DNA of 64,000 nt, taken from the NCBI RefSeq assembly GCF_000196515.1, contig NC_014248.1:2535001-2599000 (forward strand), read 5' to 3'. Position numbers and translations under genes: made by a program. The stretch comes from 'Nostoc azollae' 0708 (GTDB lineage Bacteria > Cyanobacteriota > Cyanobacteriia > Cyanobacteriales > Nostocaceae). Position 1 is the first letter of the stretch. Each line of letters starts with the position of its first letter. The notes under the pieces were generated by a model, which saw only the letters and a program-made list of their open reading frames with translations, was not told where the DNA came from and did no database searches. This document shows positions 11,121 to 21,790 of this stretch, in pieces.

Positions 11121-11571
11121 GGTTGCTAATCCACACTTGTTTATCCTTATATTCTCCTATCACTTGTGTATCTTCCAATAGTGGATCCTCCCTACTAGGA
11201 ATAACTAAAAATTCATTAATTTTCTGCATTACCGCTTGTAAACCTGCGGCAAATTCATAGCGAGTGAGGGAACGATTACCTTGAAATGTACTATCAGGAT
11301 AACCAGAAATTACACCGTACCGTTCAACTAAAGATCGTAATGCTCTAAATGCCTAATCACTTGGTTGAACATCGGATAATTGGGAAACAGATGTTAAGTG
11401 ATCGCTACTCTCAGACGCTGCTGAATTTTGTGCTATATGATCGAATTTATGCGGTTCTTCTAGAAAGATCATTTGTGGACTATTAGGCTGTTCTCTAGTA
11501 TCTGCAAACACTGGTAAATTCAAATAAATTAATAATGTTCCAGATAAAAGCAATAGATCTTTAGCACCCAT
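11121..11571 (-). pseudogene. SLH-domain outer-membrane porin, 5' fragment with stop
   Basis: The start MGAKDLLLLSGTLLIYLNLPVFA is a signal peptide. It is followed by VSQLSDVQPSD, a stop at the position where the family has Trp (TGG to TAG near 11356), then AFRALRSLVERYGVISGYPD and GNRSLTRYEFAAGLQAVM, which is the S-layer homology domain that anchors cyanobacterial OprB-type (often iron-uptake) porins to peptidoglycan. The coding sequence then meets the ISKra4-like transposase start at about 11120; the beta-barrel part is absent from the window. It follows a FecR gene remnant on the same strand. Confidence 0.7.
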
Positions 11572-11600
11572 GATAATTCCTTACCCTTAATAAAAGAAAA

Positions 11601-12832
11601 TTAGCGATCCCGTGCCACTCCAGTAGTCAAACTCCCACTATAAGGGATTCTATTTTCAGGTTCTTCACCATTCACCCCAAAAACATAAATTTGAGTTATT
11701 TCTCCATTTGCATTAATCACCGAACCACTGCTATTTTTACTACTTAAACCTGCTTTATTACTTACTCCTGACTTGCCATCAATAGTAATAGTTCCTGTGT
11801 CTGAATCTAGCATTCAGTCGTTGAACACTATTGGGATTATTTTCTGGTATAAAAATCGCCCTATTCGCTTCTATCCGGTAACAGGTTCCTCTAGTTACTT
11901 GGTGGTTACTAATCCTCACAGAACCTCTAAATTAAGGATTTAAATCACCTTCCGTTCCATCCAAAGCATCGCTTAAAAAAGTGCTAGTAAACCCCTGGAT
12001 TCTTTTAGTTTGATTTCTCAAAGCCGCTAAAGTTTGAGTTCTCACAATCTTCAGAGTTTCTTGAACTTGAAGTGCTTCGTGGGTAACTAAATTTCCTTGA
12101 CCTGGTGCTAAACCACTAGTCAAATTTGTTGACTTATAAAAGCCTTATAAATCAAATTACTGTACTTTTCCTAACACACCATTTTTAACTGCTACAGTCT
12201 GACCACCTTTAAGAGCAACAGTTTTTTTATCTTGTTGATCAGATATAGAAATTTCTCCATCAGTCAGAGCAAAAGCTCTAGTTTTATTAGTTGTAGAATC
12301 ATGAATAACCATTGCTGCACTAGCTTTACTTACTGGTGAAAACAAAGATGTTAATTCCGGAGTGATACTGGGATAACTGAGAGGATATGCAGCAAAAATA
12401 CTCATCTTACTTTGGGGTGTTTCCACTTTTGTTCCCACACTTCCTGGAGGACTCAAAATCAAAGCCGTACCATTCATTTTCCAACTTAAAAATTACCTTA
12501 TTCATAGCAATGCGATTTTTAAGTTTAAACCGACGCACACCAGGTTCGAATCTAAAAACACCACTTTGATCTACTCGAATTAAAGATTTATCATTGAAAA
12601 AGAATTCAGCTTGAGAACTAACCCCTGTTTTCACCCCATCATGGGGAACTATCACATCCTTCAATTCCGCTTTCCGTGGTTTTTTATTTTGTAGCCAAAG
12701 TTCAACAGTTTGAATCAGTTTATAAAGTTATGCACGAGTTAGTGGCTGATCTTGGGCAGCTAATACAGGAGTCATCCAAGATAGAACCAATAAACTACTA
12801 ACAATTAACTTGTGATTTATTGAAAATATCAT
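11601..12832 (-). pseudogene. FecR-domain exported protein, decayed
   Basis: Start MIFSINHKLIVSSLLVLSWM with a signal peptide ending VLAA, then IVPHDGVKTGVSSQAEFFFN and RVDQSGVFRFEPGVRRFKL, the FecR domain as found in cyanobacterial periplasmic FecR-like proteins, followed by a repeat-like C-terminal half (LKGGQTVAVKNG, VTRGTCYRIEANRAIFIPEN). Lesions: TAA near 12730 in the early part, a frame change near 12485 (LENE / MNGTALILSPP), a stop near 12157, another before 11932 and a frameshift near 11815. The normal role would be carbohydrate or signal-linked regulation at the envelope; here the gene is dead. Confidence 0.7.
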
Positions 12833-13002
12833 ATTTCTTGGAAGAGTTACAGCAGAATTCAGGAGTGAAAGCCATTTGATGGTTGATAGCGCAGCTTGGC
12901 TTTAGCCATGTTTTGATTTTCAGTTTGTACCTCATTCACCGATAATATGGGTATTTGAACTGTTTGAGCAAGAAAATAGAGAATATAGAAAAAGATATCA
13001 AT

Positions 13003-14058
13003 TCACACCAGCGGCAAATTTCCGTTTTCCTCATCCTCTGGTTGATAACCAGTTGCCAGTTTTTCAATCGCCCTATCAATTAAATCCAAACCTTGCTGCA
13101 CAGTTTCCACTAAACTTAAATATCCGCGCAATTCAGCGGCACCAACGAAACCTTTAGCATACCAGGTCATATGTTTCCGCGCTTGACGTACACCCCGATC
13201 ACCCTTATATTCCCATAAAGCATATAAATGTTCTCTAGCACATTCCATCCTTTGAATGGGGTTTGGTGGTGGTAATAACTCCCCAGTTTTTAAGAAGTGA
13301 TCAACTTCACCGACTAAAAATGGATAACCCAAAGTTCCACGGGAACACATCACCCCATCTGCACCAGTTTCTTCCAAACATTTCACGGCTGCTTCTACAG
13401 AAAAAATATCCCCATTCCCAATTACAGGAATGGATAATACTTCCTTCACCTGTCCAATCCATTCCCACCGAGCATTACCATTGTAACCTTGGGCGCGGGT
13501 ACGTCCATGTACTGTAATCATTTGCGCTCCCGCATCTTCCATTCTTTTGGCAAAATCAAGAATGGTAATTTCCTGATCATTCCAACCAATGCGAGTTTTA
13601 ACTGTAACGGGAACATCAACAGCTTTTACCACTTCCCGCACAATAGCTTCCGCTACATCTGGTTGTCTTAATAAGGAAGAACCACCACCATTTTTAGTAA
13701 TTTTATTGACTGGACATCCCATATTTATATCCACAGTATCCGCACCTTCTGCAACGGCTTTTACTGCTGCTTCTGCTAAAAAATCGGGACGACAATCAAA
13801 TAACTGAATACTAATAGGGCGTTCATTGGGGTCGACCTCCATAATTTTCGGTAGGTGCTTTACATAATGCAACCCCGTTGCATTCACCATTTCAGTATAC
13901 ATCATCGACTCTGGTGCATAGCGACGCACTAAGCGACGAAATACCATATCTGTCACCCCCGATAAAGGTGACTGCAAAACCCGGCTTTTAACTTGCAGAG
14001 AACCAATTTTTAAAGGTTGGGAAAGTCTAGCTTGGAGAGAGGGAGATAAGGGAAGCAT
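13003..14058 (-). CDS. dusB: tRNA-dihydrouridine synthase
   Basis: Flavin-dependent reduction of uridine to dihydrouridine in tRNA. The TIM-barrel N-terminus has SPLSGVTDMVFRRL (FMN site), INMGCPVNK with the catalytic Cys at residue 115, VTVKTRIGW with the phosphate-contacting Lys, and TVHGRTRAQGY with the conserved HxR. The C-terminal helical domain (KHMTWYAKGF) binds tRNA. The length, 351 residues, is typical of the DusB group. It is intact although both neighbours are decayed, which suits an essential-type housekeeping gene. A 260-base spacer follows upstream. Confidence 0.92.
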   Translation of the reverse strand: MLPLSPSLQARLSQPLKIGSLQVKSRVLQSPLSGVTDMVFRRLVRRYAPESMMYTEMVNATGLHYVKHLPKIMEVDPNERPISIQLFDCRPDFLAEAAVKAVAEGADTVDINMGCPVNKITKNGGGSSLLRQPDVAEAIVREVVKAVDVPVTVKTRIGWNDQEITILDFAKRMEDAGAQMITVHGRTRAQGYNGNARWEWIGQVKEVLSIPVIGNGDIFSVEAAVKCLEETGADGVMCSRGTLGYPFLVGEVDHFLKTGELLPPPNPIQRMECAREHLYALWEYKGDRGVRQARKHMTWYAKGFVGAAELRGYLSLVETVQQGLDLIDRAIEKLATGYQPEDEENGNLPLV

Positions 14059-14319
14059 AAATAATAACGCAATTTGAGGAGTTCAGGAGTGGAGCAACGC
14101 GAAAAAGTGAGATCATCGTCAAATCAGCAGGGGGATGAGAGGATACAGAGTGAGAAAAGAAAATAGTTTTAATTCTCATTAAATCAGTTATAATTCTTAC
14201 TGGCTCAGAAATACACGCATTTTGGGTGTCTAGTTAAGTCCCTACCTCCCCATCTCACAAAATCGCGTTGCTCTTGTTGGAGTGTGTAGGAGGCTCTATT
14301 TTGAATTTTGAATTGATAA

Positions 14320-17300
14320 TTACTTACATTCTAATTTTAATGCAGCATCTACTTGGTGATATTCTGTCATAGCTTGGGATAATAATAATGTTGCATCTGT
14401 TAGATTAGCATCACGTCCCAAATCTTCTAATTTTCTGCAAATTTGAGATAAATGTTTAGCACCAACAATAGCACTACTAGATTTAATAGCATGAGCTTCT
14501 AATTGCAGAGTTTTTGCATCTCCTTGATTAATTGCATCCTCAATTACTTGAAAACGCTGGGGTGTATCTTCCAAATAACATTCAATAATTTGAATAAATT
14601 CTTCTATATTATTACTACAAATTATATTTCTGAGTTCTTGCAAAGCAGCAGATTCAAGTATATTTTCATACATATATTTTACATTTTTATTCATGGTCAC
14701 ACTGTGTTTTTGACAATTGCTTAAAGCCTTGGTTAACTCCTCTATCCGAATAGGCTTTCTAGTATAATCATTCATCCCTGCTTCCAGACATTTTTCTCGA
14801 TCTCCTTGCATGGCTTGCAGTCATGGCAATAATCCAAGGACGAGAAGATAAAGGCCATTCTTGGCAAATTTGACCAGTTGCTGTCAAACCATCCATTTCT
14901 GGCATTTGCAAATCCATTAATATAACATCATAAGCTTGCCTACGCAAAGCGGGTAAAACTTCCAAACCATTTGCTACTAAATCAGCATGATATCCCAGAC
15001 GTTGCAAAATATTAATCGCAACTTTCTGATTTACCACATTATCTTCAGCTACGATAATTCTTAAGGGTAGCTTATCTGCCATCAGGTGATCAAATTTAGA
15101 TTGTGTGCTGGCAGAAATATCATCTTTACTCATGATAACATCTTTACTAAAGATATTAATTAATATCTTTAGTAAAGATGAGACTGCTTAATACGCTTGT
15201 TCAGACCACATTACCCATAGAACTCAGGATGATTAACGGTAATCGTGTGTAGTGAGGTAAATCGCGAATTTTGTCACCTAGAGTCAAACTATCCATTGCT
15301 GGCATCTGTATATCTAAAATAGCAATGTCAACTTGTTGTTGCTCAAGATATCTGATTGCTTCTTTTCCAAATTATACAGCTATAATAAGCATACCGAAGG
15401 ACTGAGATTGTAGCATCGGTGATTGGCGATTTGTGATATTATCATCAACTATTAACAACTCTTTCTTAGTAATCAATCTATAGTTATCCTTAATATCTTC
15501 AATATCTGATTTTTCAATAAACGAAGTAATTATAGTAAATATAAAACTTGATCCTTGAGCAACTTTACTTTCAAGCCATATTTTACCTCCCATGAGTTCA
15601 GTTAGTCGCTGGCTAATCACTAATCCTAAACCTGTACCACCATAATGACGAGTTGTAGAACCATCGACTTGACTAAATAGAAATGCCTGAAGAAGCCTGT
15701 ACATTTTGTCTTCATGAATACCTATTCCTGTATCTTTAACAGTAAATGTAATCTCATATAACTGGGGAATTTCTTGAGTAATAAATGAATTATTTAACTG
15801 ATTTGTGACTTTACTAGTGGCAGAGAAAACAACTTCACCATAATTAGTAAATTTAATTCTATTGCTGAGTAAATTAACTAATATTTGTCTTAAGCCTGTA
15901 ACATCTCCCTTAATTAAGTCAGATGTTTTTGTATCCATTAAATAAGCAATCTTCAAGCCTTTTTTACTAGTTTTCGGAGCAACTAAATTTAAATATTTTG
16001 TAAGGACTCAGGTCTAAGGGAGAGGGATTAAAGAAGGTGTATGGAAAGCAGAGTGAACCATGGCTTTCATAGGTTGGTCAAAAAACTCAATTAGAGAAAG
16101 TGCTTGACGGCGACAAGTTTGTATAACGGTCAATAAATTGGCAGGATGTTGGAAGAGCTCCAGAGAAAGAGAACCACCACAGACTTTTCCTTGTGTCAGT
16201 GCTAAACCTAACCTTGGTTCAGCTAAATTATGATCAAGGTCTATTGCCTAAGGAAGGTAAAAGTTTACCAGGTTCCCCTGGGGCTTGATCAATGAATGAA
16301 TGGAAGATTCAACTTTTGGTTGAAACTAGGATGGGCAAGTCAAGAATTCATGAAGGTTTTGGGTTTGTTGGAATAAAGGGTAGTTTTTAAAACCTTCATC
16401 TATGAGGTCCATGAATTTTGTGCCAATTTCTTGGTGATTGAAGCTAGGAATCTTGATTAGTGTCTTGAAGTGACGGGGTAGGGTAGATGTGCCTGACATT
16501 TCTGTTGAGCTGTGACCGCATAATCGTTATAGGCAGTAAAGTCATCAGAACTGAGTACACCAGAGTAACTTGAACCCACAATGGATTCTAACTCACGAGG
16601 ACAAGGAGTATCAGGCCCATAAAATCAAGGGAAGTCACTATTGGCAAAAATCCATAACCATTGTTTCACCCCTTTGACTACCCAGGGTGTTTCATCCCCA
16701 AGGATATGAGGCTAGGTTTGTTTTATCCAGTGTTTGAGGCTATGAATACTTTGAGCCACTGGACCATCTATTCCTTCATTGGTACCTACTAATGTTCCCA
16801 CTCCAATTTCTATTTGACCCAGTTCCCACAGTTCCCACAACAACAAGTGTTGTTTTTCATAGGCTCAATGGCCCTAGTTATTGATCCATCCCAAAAAAGC
16901 TTGTCCTGTGATTCCTATATCTTGTCCCGGTACTATCTCTGGTGACCAGTGTGCCCTTTGTGTTTCCCCACACACACTGCAAATCCACGTATATCTTTCA
17001 TATTCTACTATTTGGATTGGCCTGTCCACCAACTCCCCTAGTTGTTGTGTTTGGATTTTTATTGGTTCGCCAAAGAATTGCCCCTGACCTCACCATCCAC
17101 ACACTTGCCGTCCCACTATCTCAAATCTATTCTATCTACTCCACCAAAACCCTTTCTCCTTTTTCCCCTATGCCCTGGTTGTCCTCCTGGTTTCCGTTTT
17201 CGTGTCTGCTTCTCTTCTTGTTTCTCTTGTTGTTTGTTCTCGGTTTCTTTGAGGATGTCTCCCGACGGTGGTTTGGATAATGTTATGGTCTCTAAATCTC

Positions 17301-18240
17301 TACTGACTTTGAGTTTATCTATTTCTTTTTCCAGTTCTACTACTCTATTTCTTAGGTTCTCTATACTTTTCCCCTGGTCAATAATGATTTCTACCAGTTG
17401 CTCTGTTCCCAACTGCTTCAATATCTTTCTGTCTAGTTTTGGTGGCAGCTTCTTTTCCATAACTGCTATATTCTGTCTCTCCTATTATCACACTTGTCAA
17501 TACCCCACCACCTGAATCCTTACTCTTTTTCAATACAACTCCTCAAATTAAAAATTCGTTTCTCTATATCCAATCTGCCCGACTCAATTTTAGAGAAGTC
17601 AAGGATATCGTTAATTAGAGTTAACATAGAATCTCCGCCATTGTGGCTGATCTCTGCAAAGTCTTGTTGCTGTGGGGTCATATCCGTATATAATAACAAG
17701 CCAATCATACAGATGACTGCATTCATAAGGTGTGCGAATTTAATGGCCCATAGTTGCTAGAAATTCGCTCTGGATCTGGTTGGGAATTTCGGCCTCTTCT
17801 TTAGCAAATTTTAGTTGTTCTTCAGCTAGTTTCTTCTCAGTAATATCTGTAATTGTGCCTACCAGCCAGTGAAAAATAAACTTCCTCAGTAATTAAGTTC
17901 CAGTCCCAAATACCATCGTTCGTCCCAGAAATCCCTAACTCATAACGTTCTTCGCCTTCACGTTATAGTCGTTCAACTTTTTGCCGCTGCACAACTTCAG
18001 GTGCTAATTCTTCATTAATTATTGATAATTCTTGAGTGCGTGTCTCCACTCTTGTTCAAGTTTTTCATTTGTATTTTCCATTTCTTGGAACATTTGATGC
18101 AATGCTACTACCATAGACATAAAGTTATGAGTCAGTGAGTCTAGTTCAGCAATATTACTATTATTATAGTAATAATAATATCTTCTTGTGCTATTATTTT
18201 TCTTGGTAAATCAGTGGTAACTTGAGTTAACCTCAATAGA
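14320..18240 (-). pseudogene. Hybrid sensor histidine kinase (PAS-HisKA-HATPase-REC-REC-HPt), broken and interrupted by IS66
   Basis: Remains in order along the minus strand: a PAS segment ([18 protein letters not shown], about 17900), the phosphoacceptor region EFLATMGH then stop then IRTP (about 17750), the dimerisation helix LTLINDILDFSKIESG (17600), an IS66-like insertion (16000-17523), the ATPase domain with VNLLSNRIKFTN and GGTGLGLVISQRLTELMGG (15956-15470), a first receiver remnant (VDIAILDIQMPAMDS, about 15300), a second receiver with VILMDLQMPEMDG (14930) and a C-terminal HPt domain with LEAHAIKSSSAIVGA (about 14480). Stops and frame changes separate most parts. It would have been a multi-step phosphorelay kinase; the signal is unknown. 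Confidence 0.8.
16000..17523 (-). mobile_element. IS66-like element, copy A
   Basis: Bounded by gtaaggactcaggt on the left and acctgaatccttac on the right. It holds one TnpC-like transposase on the minus strand: start MEKKLPPKLDRKILKQLGTE with a coiled-coil (LRNRVVELEKEIDKLK), SKPPSGD and KRKPGGQPGHRGKRRKGFG, then in other frames PIQIVEYERYTWICSVCGET (zinc-finger-like), DETPWVVKGVKQWLWIFAN and GSSYSGVLSSDDFTAYN with catalytic Asp residues. The gene has many stops and frameshifts, several shared with copies B, C and D. It cuts the hybrid kinase between its dimerisation and ATPase domains. Confidence 0.8.
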
Positions 18241-18316
18241 GGTTGGAATCATTTGTTGCTCAGGATAACAGCAGCTTTAGTAATTTTTAAATTCACAATC
18301 GTAGTTAATATTTGTA

Positions 18317-19027
18317 TTATTCTATAACCGTAGAACCAAAACGATAACCTTTCCCATAAACTGTGCGAATCAGGGCAGATTCATTACCGGCTTCTATCTT
18401 ACGACGCAATAAGCGAATTAGTGCAGCAATTACATTACTCCCAGGCTGTTGGCCATTTGGCCACAAATGTTGCATGATCTGGCTGTGACTAAGTAATTGT
18501 CCGGTGTATTCCATAAAATATTGTAGTAGCTGACTTTCTTTTTGTGATAACTCAATAATTCTCCCTTGACGATAAGCAATCTGATTTTCCACATCCAGTT
18601 CTAAATCTGCTACTACTAAGTGTGCGGTTGTAGTGTTGTAAAATTCAATACTGCAACGACGTAATAAAGCCCGGACTCTTGCCAGCAATTCACGCAGTTC
18701 AAAAGGTTTGATTAAATAATCATCTGCACCAGCATCTAAACCTTGTACGCGGTCATCTAGAGTATCTTTGGCCGTGAGAAATAGAACGGGGGTAGTTTTA
18801 GCTTGACGACGTAATTCTTGGCAAATTTCTAATCCTGTTTTTCCTGGCAACATCCAATCTAAAATCAGTAGGTCATAAGTACCTATTTGTGCCAGTTGGC
18901 TGCCGTTAATTCCATGATAAGCAGCATCTACAATATACCCCTCACGAATCAATACGCGACTCAAGGGATCTGTTAATTCAGCTTCATCATCAACCAATAA
19001 AATTCTCATGCTGCTTGTACTAAGCAT
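18317..19027 (-). CDS. rppA: OmpR-type response regulator, RppA-like
   Basis: Two-component response regulator of 236 residues. The receiver has the acidic pair DD (13-14), phosphoacceptor Asp57 in LLILDWMLPG, Thr in LFLTAKD and Lys in YLIKPFELRELLARVRALLRR; the C-terminal winged-helix DNA-binding domain (about 130-232) includes GSNVIAALIRLLRRKIE and TVYGKGYRFG. It matches the cyanobacterial RppA/NrsR group, linked to redox or metal sensing. RppA is normally next to its kinase RppB; here the next gene downstream on the strand is only the ruined hybrid kinase, so the partner is missing from this spot. The gene itself is intact. Confidence 0.8.
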   Translation of the reverse strand: MLSTSSMRILLVDDEAELTDPLSRVLIREGYIVDAAYHGINGSQLAQIGTYDLLILDWMLPGKTGLEICQELRRQAKTTPVLFLTAKDTLDDRVQGLDAGADDYLIKPFELRELLARVRALLRRCSIEFYNTTTAHLVVADLELDVENQIAYRQGRIIELSQKESQLLQYFMEYTGQLLSHSQIMQHLWPNGQQPGSNVIAALIRLLRRKIEAGNESALIRTVYGKGYRFGSTVIE

Positions 19028-19149
19028 TTGAAACTCTCAGGTCTAAAGACGTTGAGATTCTGGGGACAGAATTAGCTTAATCTAATTCTCGCTGCGATCG
19101 CTAAAGATCATCCACTGAATTTTACTCTTAGGGGGATATCATAATAACT

Positions 19150-19229
19150 CAATACGGTTCAGTTAAGGACAATTATCTGTTTAGGCAGGCAGGGGACGCA
19201 GGGGAAAAGAAAGAGGCTGAACCGTATTG
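19150..19229. repeat. 80-base inverted-repeat element upstream of hisG
   Basis: Begins caatacggttcag and ends with its exact complement ctgaaccgtattg, with a 54-base middle. This is a MITE-like or hairpin repeat typical of Nostoc intergenic DNA. It lies between the divergent regulator gene and hisG. Confidence 0.6.
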
Positions 19230-19270
19230 CCATATAATTAACCACAAAGACCAAGACACTAAAAAAAAGA

Positions 19271-19915
19271 ATGCTGACTGTTGCACTACCAAAAGGGGAA
19301 TTACTTAAAAATAGCATCCGCCTCCTGCAATCTGTAGGATTAGACTTTAGTGGTTTTTTAGATTCTGGAAACCGCCAACTGCAAATTCCTGATGCTAGTG
19401 GACAAGCGAAGGCTATTTTAGTACGGGCGCAAGATGTACCTGTTTATGTAGAATATGGTCAGGCACAACTGGGTATTGTTGGTTACGATGTGCTGCAAGA
19501 GAAAAAGCCACAAGTTGCACAATTAGTCGATTTGCAGTTTGGTTATTGCCGAATGTCGCTAGCGGTAAAAGCTTCTAGTTCCTATAAAACGCCTTTAGAT
19601 TTACCTGCTCATGGTCGAGTTGCTTCTAAGTATGTAAATTGTGCGCGGGATTATTTCCAAGGTTTGGATTTACCTGTGGAAATAGTTCCTTTGTATGGTT
19701 CAGTAGAACTAGGTCCAATTACAGGGATGTCTGAGGCGATTGTTGATATCGTTTCTACTGGCAAGACTTTGCGTGAAAATGGTTTAGTTGAGATTGCTAC
19801 TTTGTATCAAAGTACAGCTAGGTTGATTGTCCATCCTTTGAGCTATCGACTCAATATGGGTAATATAAATCAATTGGTGGAACAATTGAGAGTTGAACAG
19901 TTAACTGTTATGTAA
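19271..19915 (+). CDS. hisG: ATP phosphoribosyltransferase, short form
   Basis: First step of histidine biosynthesis: joins ATP and PRPP to phosphoribosyl-ATP. Features: [16 protein letters not shown] at the start, [16 protein letters not shown], and [19 protein letters not shown], the PRPP-binding loop. At 214 residues it lacks the C-terminal regulatory domain of long HisG, so by family knowledge it should work with the HisRS-like subunit HisZ encoded elsewhere. The gene is intact and its 3' end overlaps the convergent antiporter remnant by about 15 bases. Confidence 0.92.
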   Translation: MLTVALPKGELLKNSIRLLQSVGLDFSGFLDSGNRQLQIPDASGQAKAILVRAQDVPVYVEYGQAQLGIVGYDVLQEKKPQVAQLVDLQFGYCRMSLAVKASSSYKTPLDLPAHGRVASKYVNCARDYFQGLDLPVEIVPLYGSVELGPITGMSEAIVDIVSTGKTLRENGLVEIATLYQSTARLIVHPLSYRLNMGNINQLVEQLRVEQLTVM

Positions 19916-21790
19916 GAATTCAGGAGTCAGGGTTCTCTGTTCAGTTCTAATACTTAAATATTGACCTTGACGAATCTGATTGATGACTGTTTGAATATAA
20001 GTCTTTTCTGCACCCAAGGTTTTTAGTAAATGGCTTCCTAACTCTAATGCTGCTTTAAAGTCACGTTGTACTACTTCCTTTGCTCCCATTTGAGTGAATA
20101 GGTCAATTTCTTTATAGGTGTGCGAGCGCAAGAGCATATTTTAAAAGTAACCTGGTACTTGCTGGGTCGGGAAGAGCAATTGCTAAAGCTCTAGCCGTTT
20201 CTATATGTGGTGTTTGCAAGACTAATTGAGAATCCGCATCACCAAAAATGTAAGCAATTTTGTGGATTCTCAACCTTTGTACAGAGGCTTCGCTATTTTC
20301 AATTACTAAGACCGCATATCTTTGACTTTGTAAAATCTTGACAACTACTTGGCCAACTCTACCGTAACCAGCTACAACTACATGACCACTCATTTCTTCA
20401 GGTAAACATATCGTTTGTGATCTAGAAAAGCCTTGCACAAGCTTTACCAGCCAAGGTATTTGGGTCAAACTAGTCACTATTTGTGGTGCGGCATTAAGCT
20501 ATAAAGGTGTGAGGACTAATGTAATAGCAGTTGTTCCTAATAGTAAAAATAGATTTGTTGGGATATTAGTCCTGACTTCAGACCTACCAAGGCTCACACA
20601 AAGGAAAATTATCCAATTTGATTAATACCAAAATTGACTAAAACTGACTAATACAGCTGTTTTTAGTGAGTAACCAAATCTAATTATAATTAGGAAAACT
20701 ATTACTGCTTTACCCAGCATGACTAGAGTTACTGATCCGAGAATTATTCCCAAATCATTAATCAGAATTGCTGGGTCAATTAGCATTCCAACTGAAGCAA
20801 ACAATAAACTAGCAAAACTATCTCTCAAAGGTAAAACTTTTGCTACAGTTTGATCTGTATAATTAACCTCAGAAATTATTAAACCTGATACAAATGCTCC
20901 CATTGCTATGGAAAGACTTAAAGCAACTGTGGTTAAAGATAGTCCTAAACACAGAGCAATAGACCTCTTGCAAAATTGTTTATGTGGTATGATAGAGAGA
21001 TTTAGATTTTATGTATTTTTGGTGTTCTTTGGGCTCCCTAATTCAAACATAACCCTGTAACTATAACTTTTGGCTAGAACAAATAAAACCAGCATTATAA
21101 TATAAAATTAATTAATTCTGCAAGAGGCCTAATGACTCCTAATAGAAATAATTCATGACTTTCAGGGGCAGCAAGCATACTCAGAATACGGGGAACTATC
21201 CACCGACTTCAAATAATCGCCACTCCTGTAAATAATACAATTTTCAATACAGCAAGACTTAGTGCCACAAAGATATTTTCTGATTGATTTAGCGCCGATA
21301 ATATTGCTAACATGACACCCAAAGCCAAATCCTGAGCAATTAAAATTGCTAACATGATTTGACTATGCATTGTATTAGTTTCACATCTTTGCGTGAGATT
21401 TTTCAATACTACTGCTGTCGAAGACAGAGAGAGAACTGCACCCAGAAAAATTCCTTGGGTAATACTAGTAGTCCAGCCTGTACTAAGCGTCACTAATGCA
21501 ACTAATAAAATTGTTAAGCCAACTTGGGAAAAACTTCCTTGTAAGGCAATTAATTTTTTAACTCTTTTTAATTCTGCTAAATATAATTCTACACCTAAAA
21601 TAAACAGCAGAAAAGCCACACTAGTTCCTGCTAAAGATTGAATTACCGCAGCATTACTTAATAACTTGAAACCAAAAGGACTAACAACAAATCCATTCAC
21701 TAAATAACCCAGAATTATAGGTTGCCGCAAACGATTTGCTAGAAATCCTCCTAATGCTGTAGCCACCAAAACAAGAGAAACAGTAGAAGA
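19901..21790 (-). pseudogene. Cation:proton antiporter (CPA2/Kef type) with TrkA-N domain, broken
   Basis: Starting 5'-truncated near 21790, the reading gives ATALGGFLANRLRQPIILGY, GTSVAFLLFILGVELYLAEL and LSLSSTAVVLKNL (CPA2 membrane domain), then, past a MITE (20961-21130), MGAFVSGLIISEVNYTD and SLLFASVGMLIDPAIL, and after frame changes the cytosolic nucleotide-binding domain GHVVVAGYGRVGQVVVKIL, ending GAEKTYIQTVINQIRQG. Stops or frameshifts near 20622, 20480 and 20125 separate the pieces. It would have exchanged K+ or Na+ for protons. Its 5' end was lost against the IS5-like remnant at 21790. Confidence 0.8.
20961..21130. repeat. 170-base MITE, copy 1, in antiporter gene
   Basis: Ends agacctcttgcaaaattg and attctgcaagaggcct form inverted repeats; the flanks carry the 3-base direct repeat AAT (20958-20960 and 21131-21133). 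A related copy with the same length class is at 29579-29746. It has no coding capacity and interrupts the antiporter. Confidence 0.75.

Noticed and set aside
12540-12560. tRNA T-loop-like ggttcgaat
   Set aside because: It lies within the FecR reading and no acceptor or anticodon stems can be folded around it.
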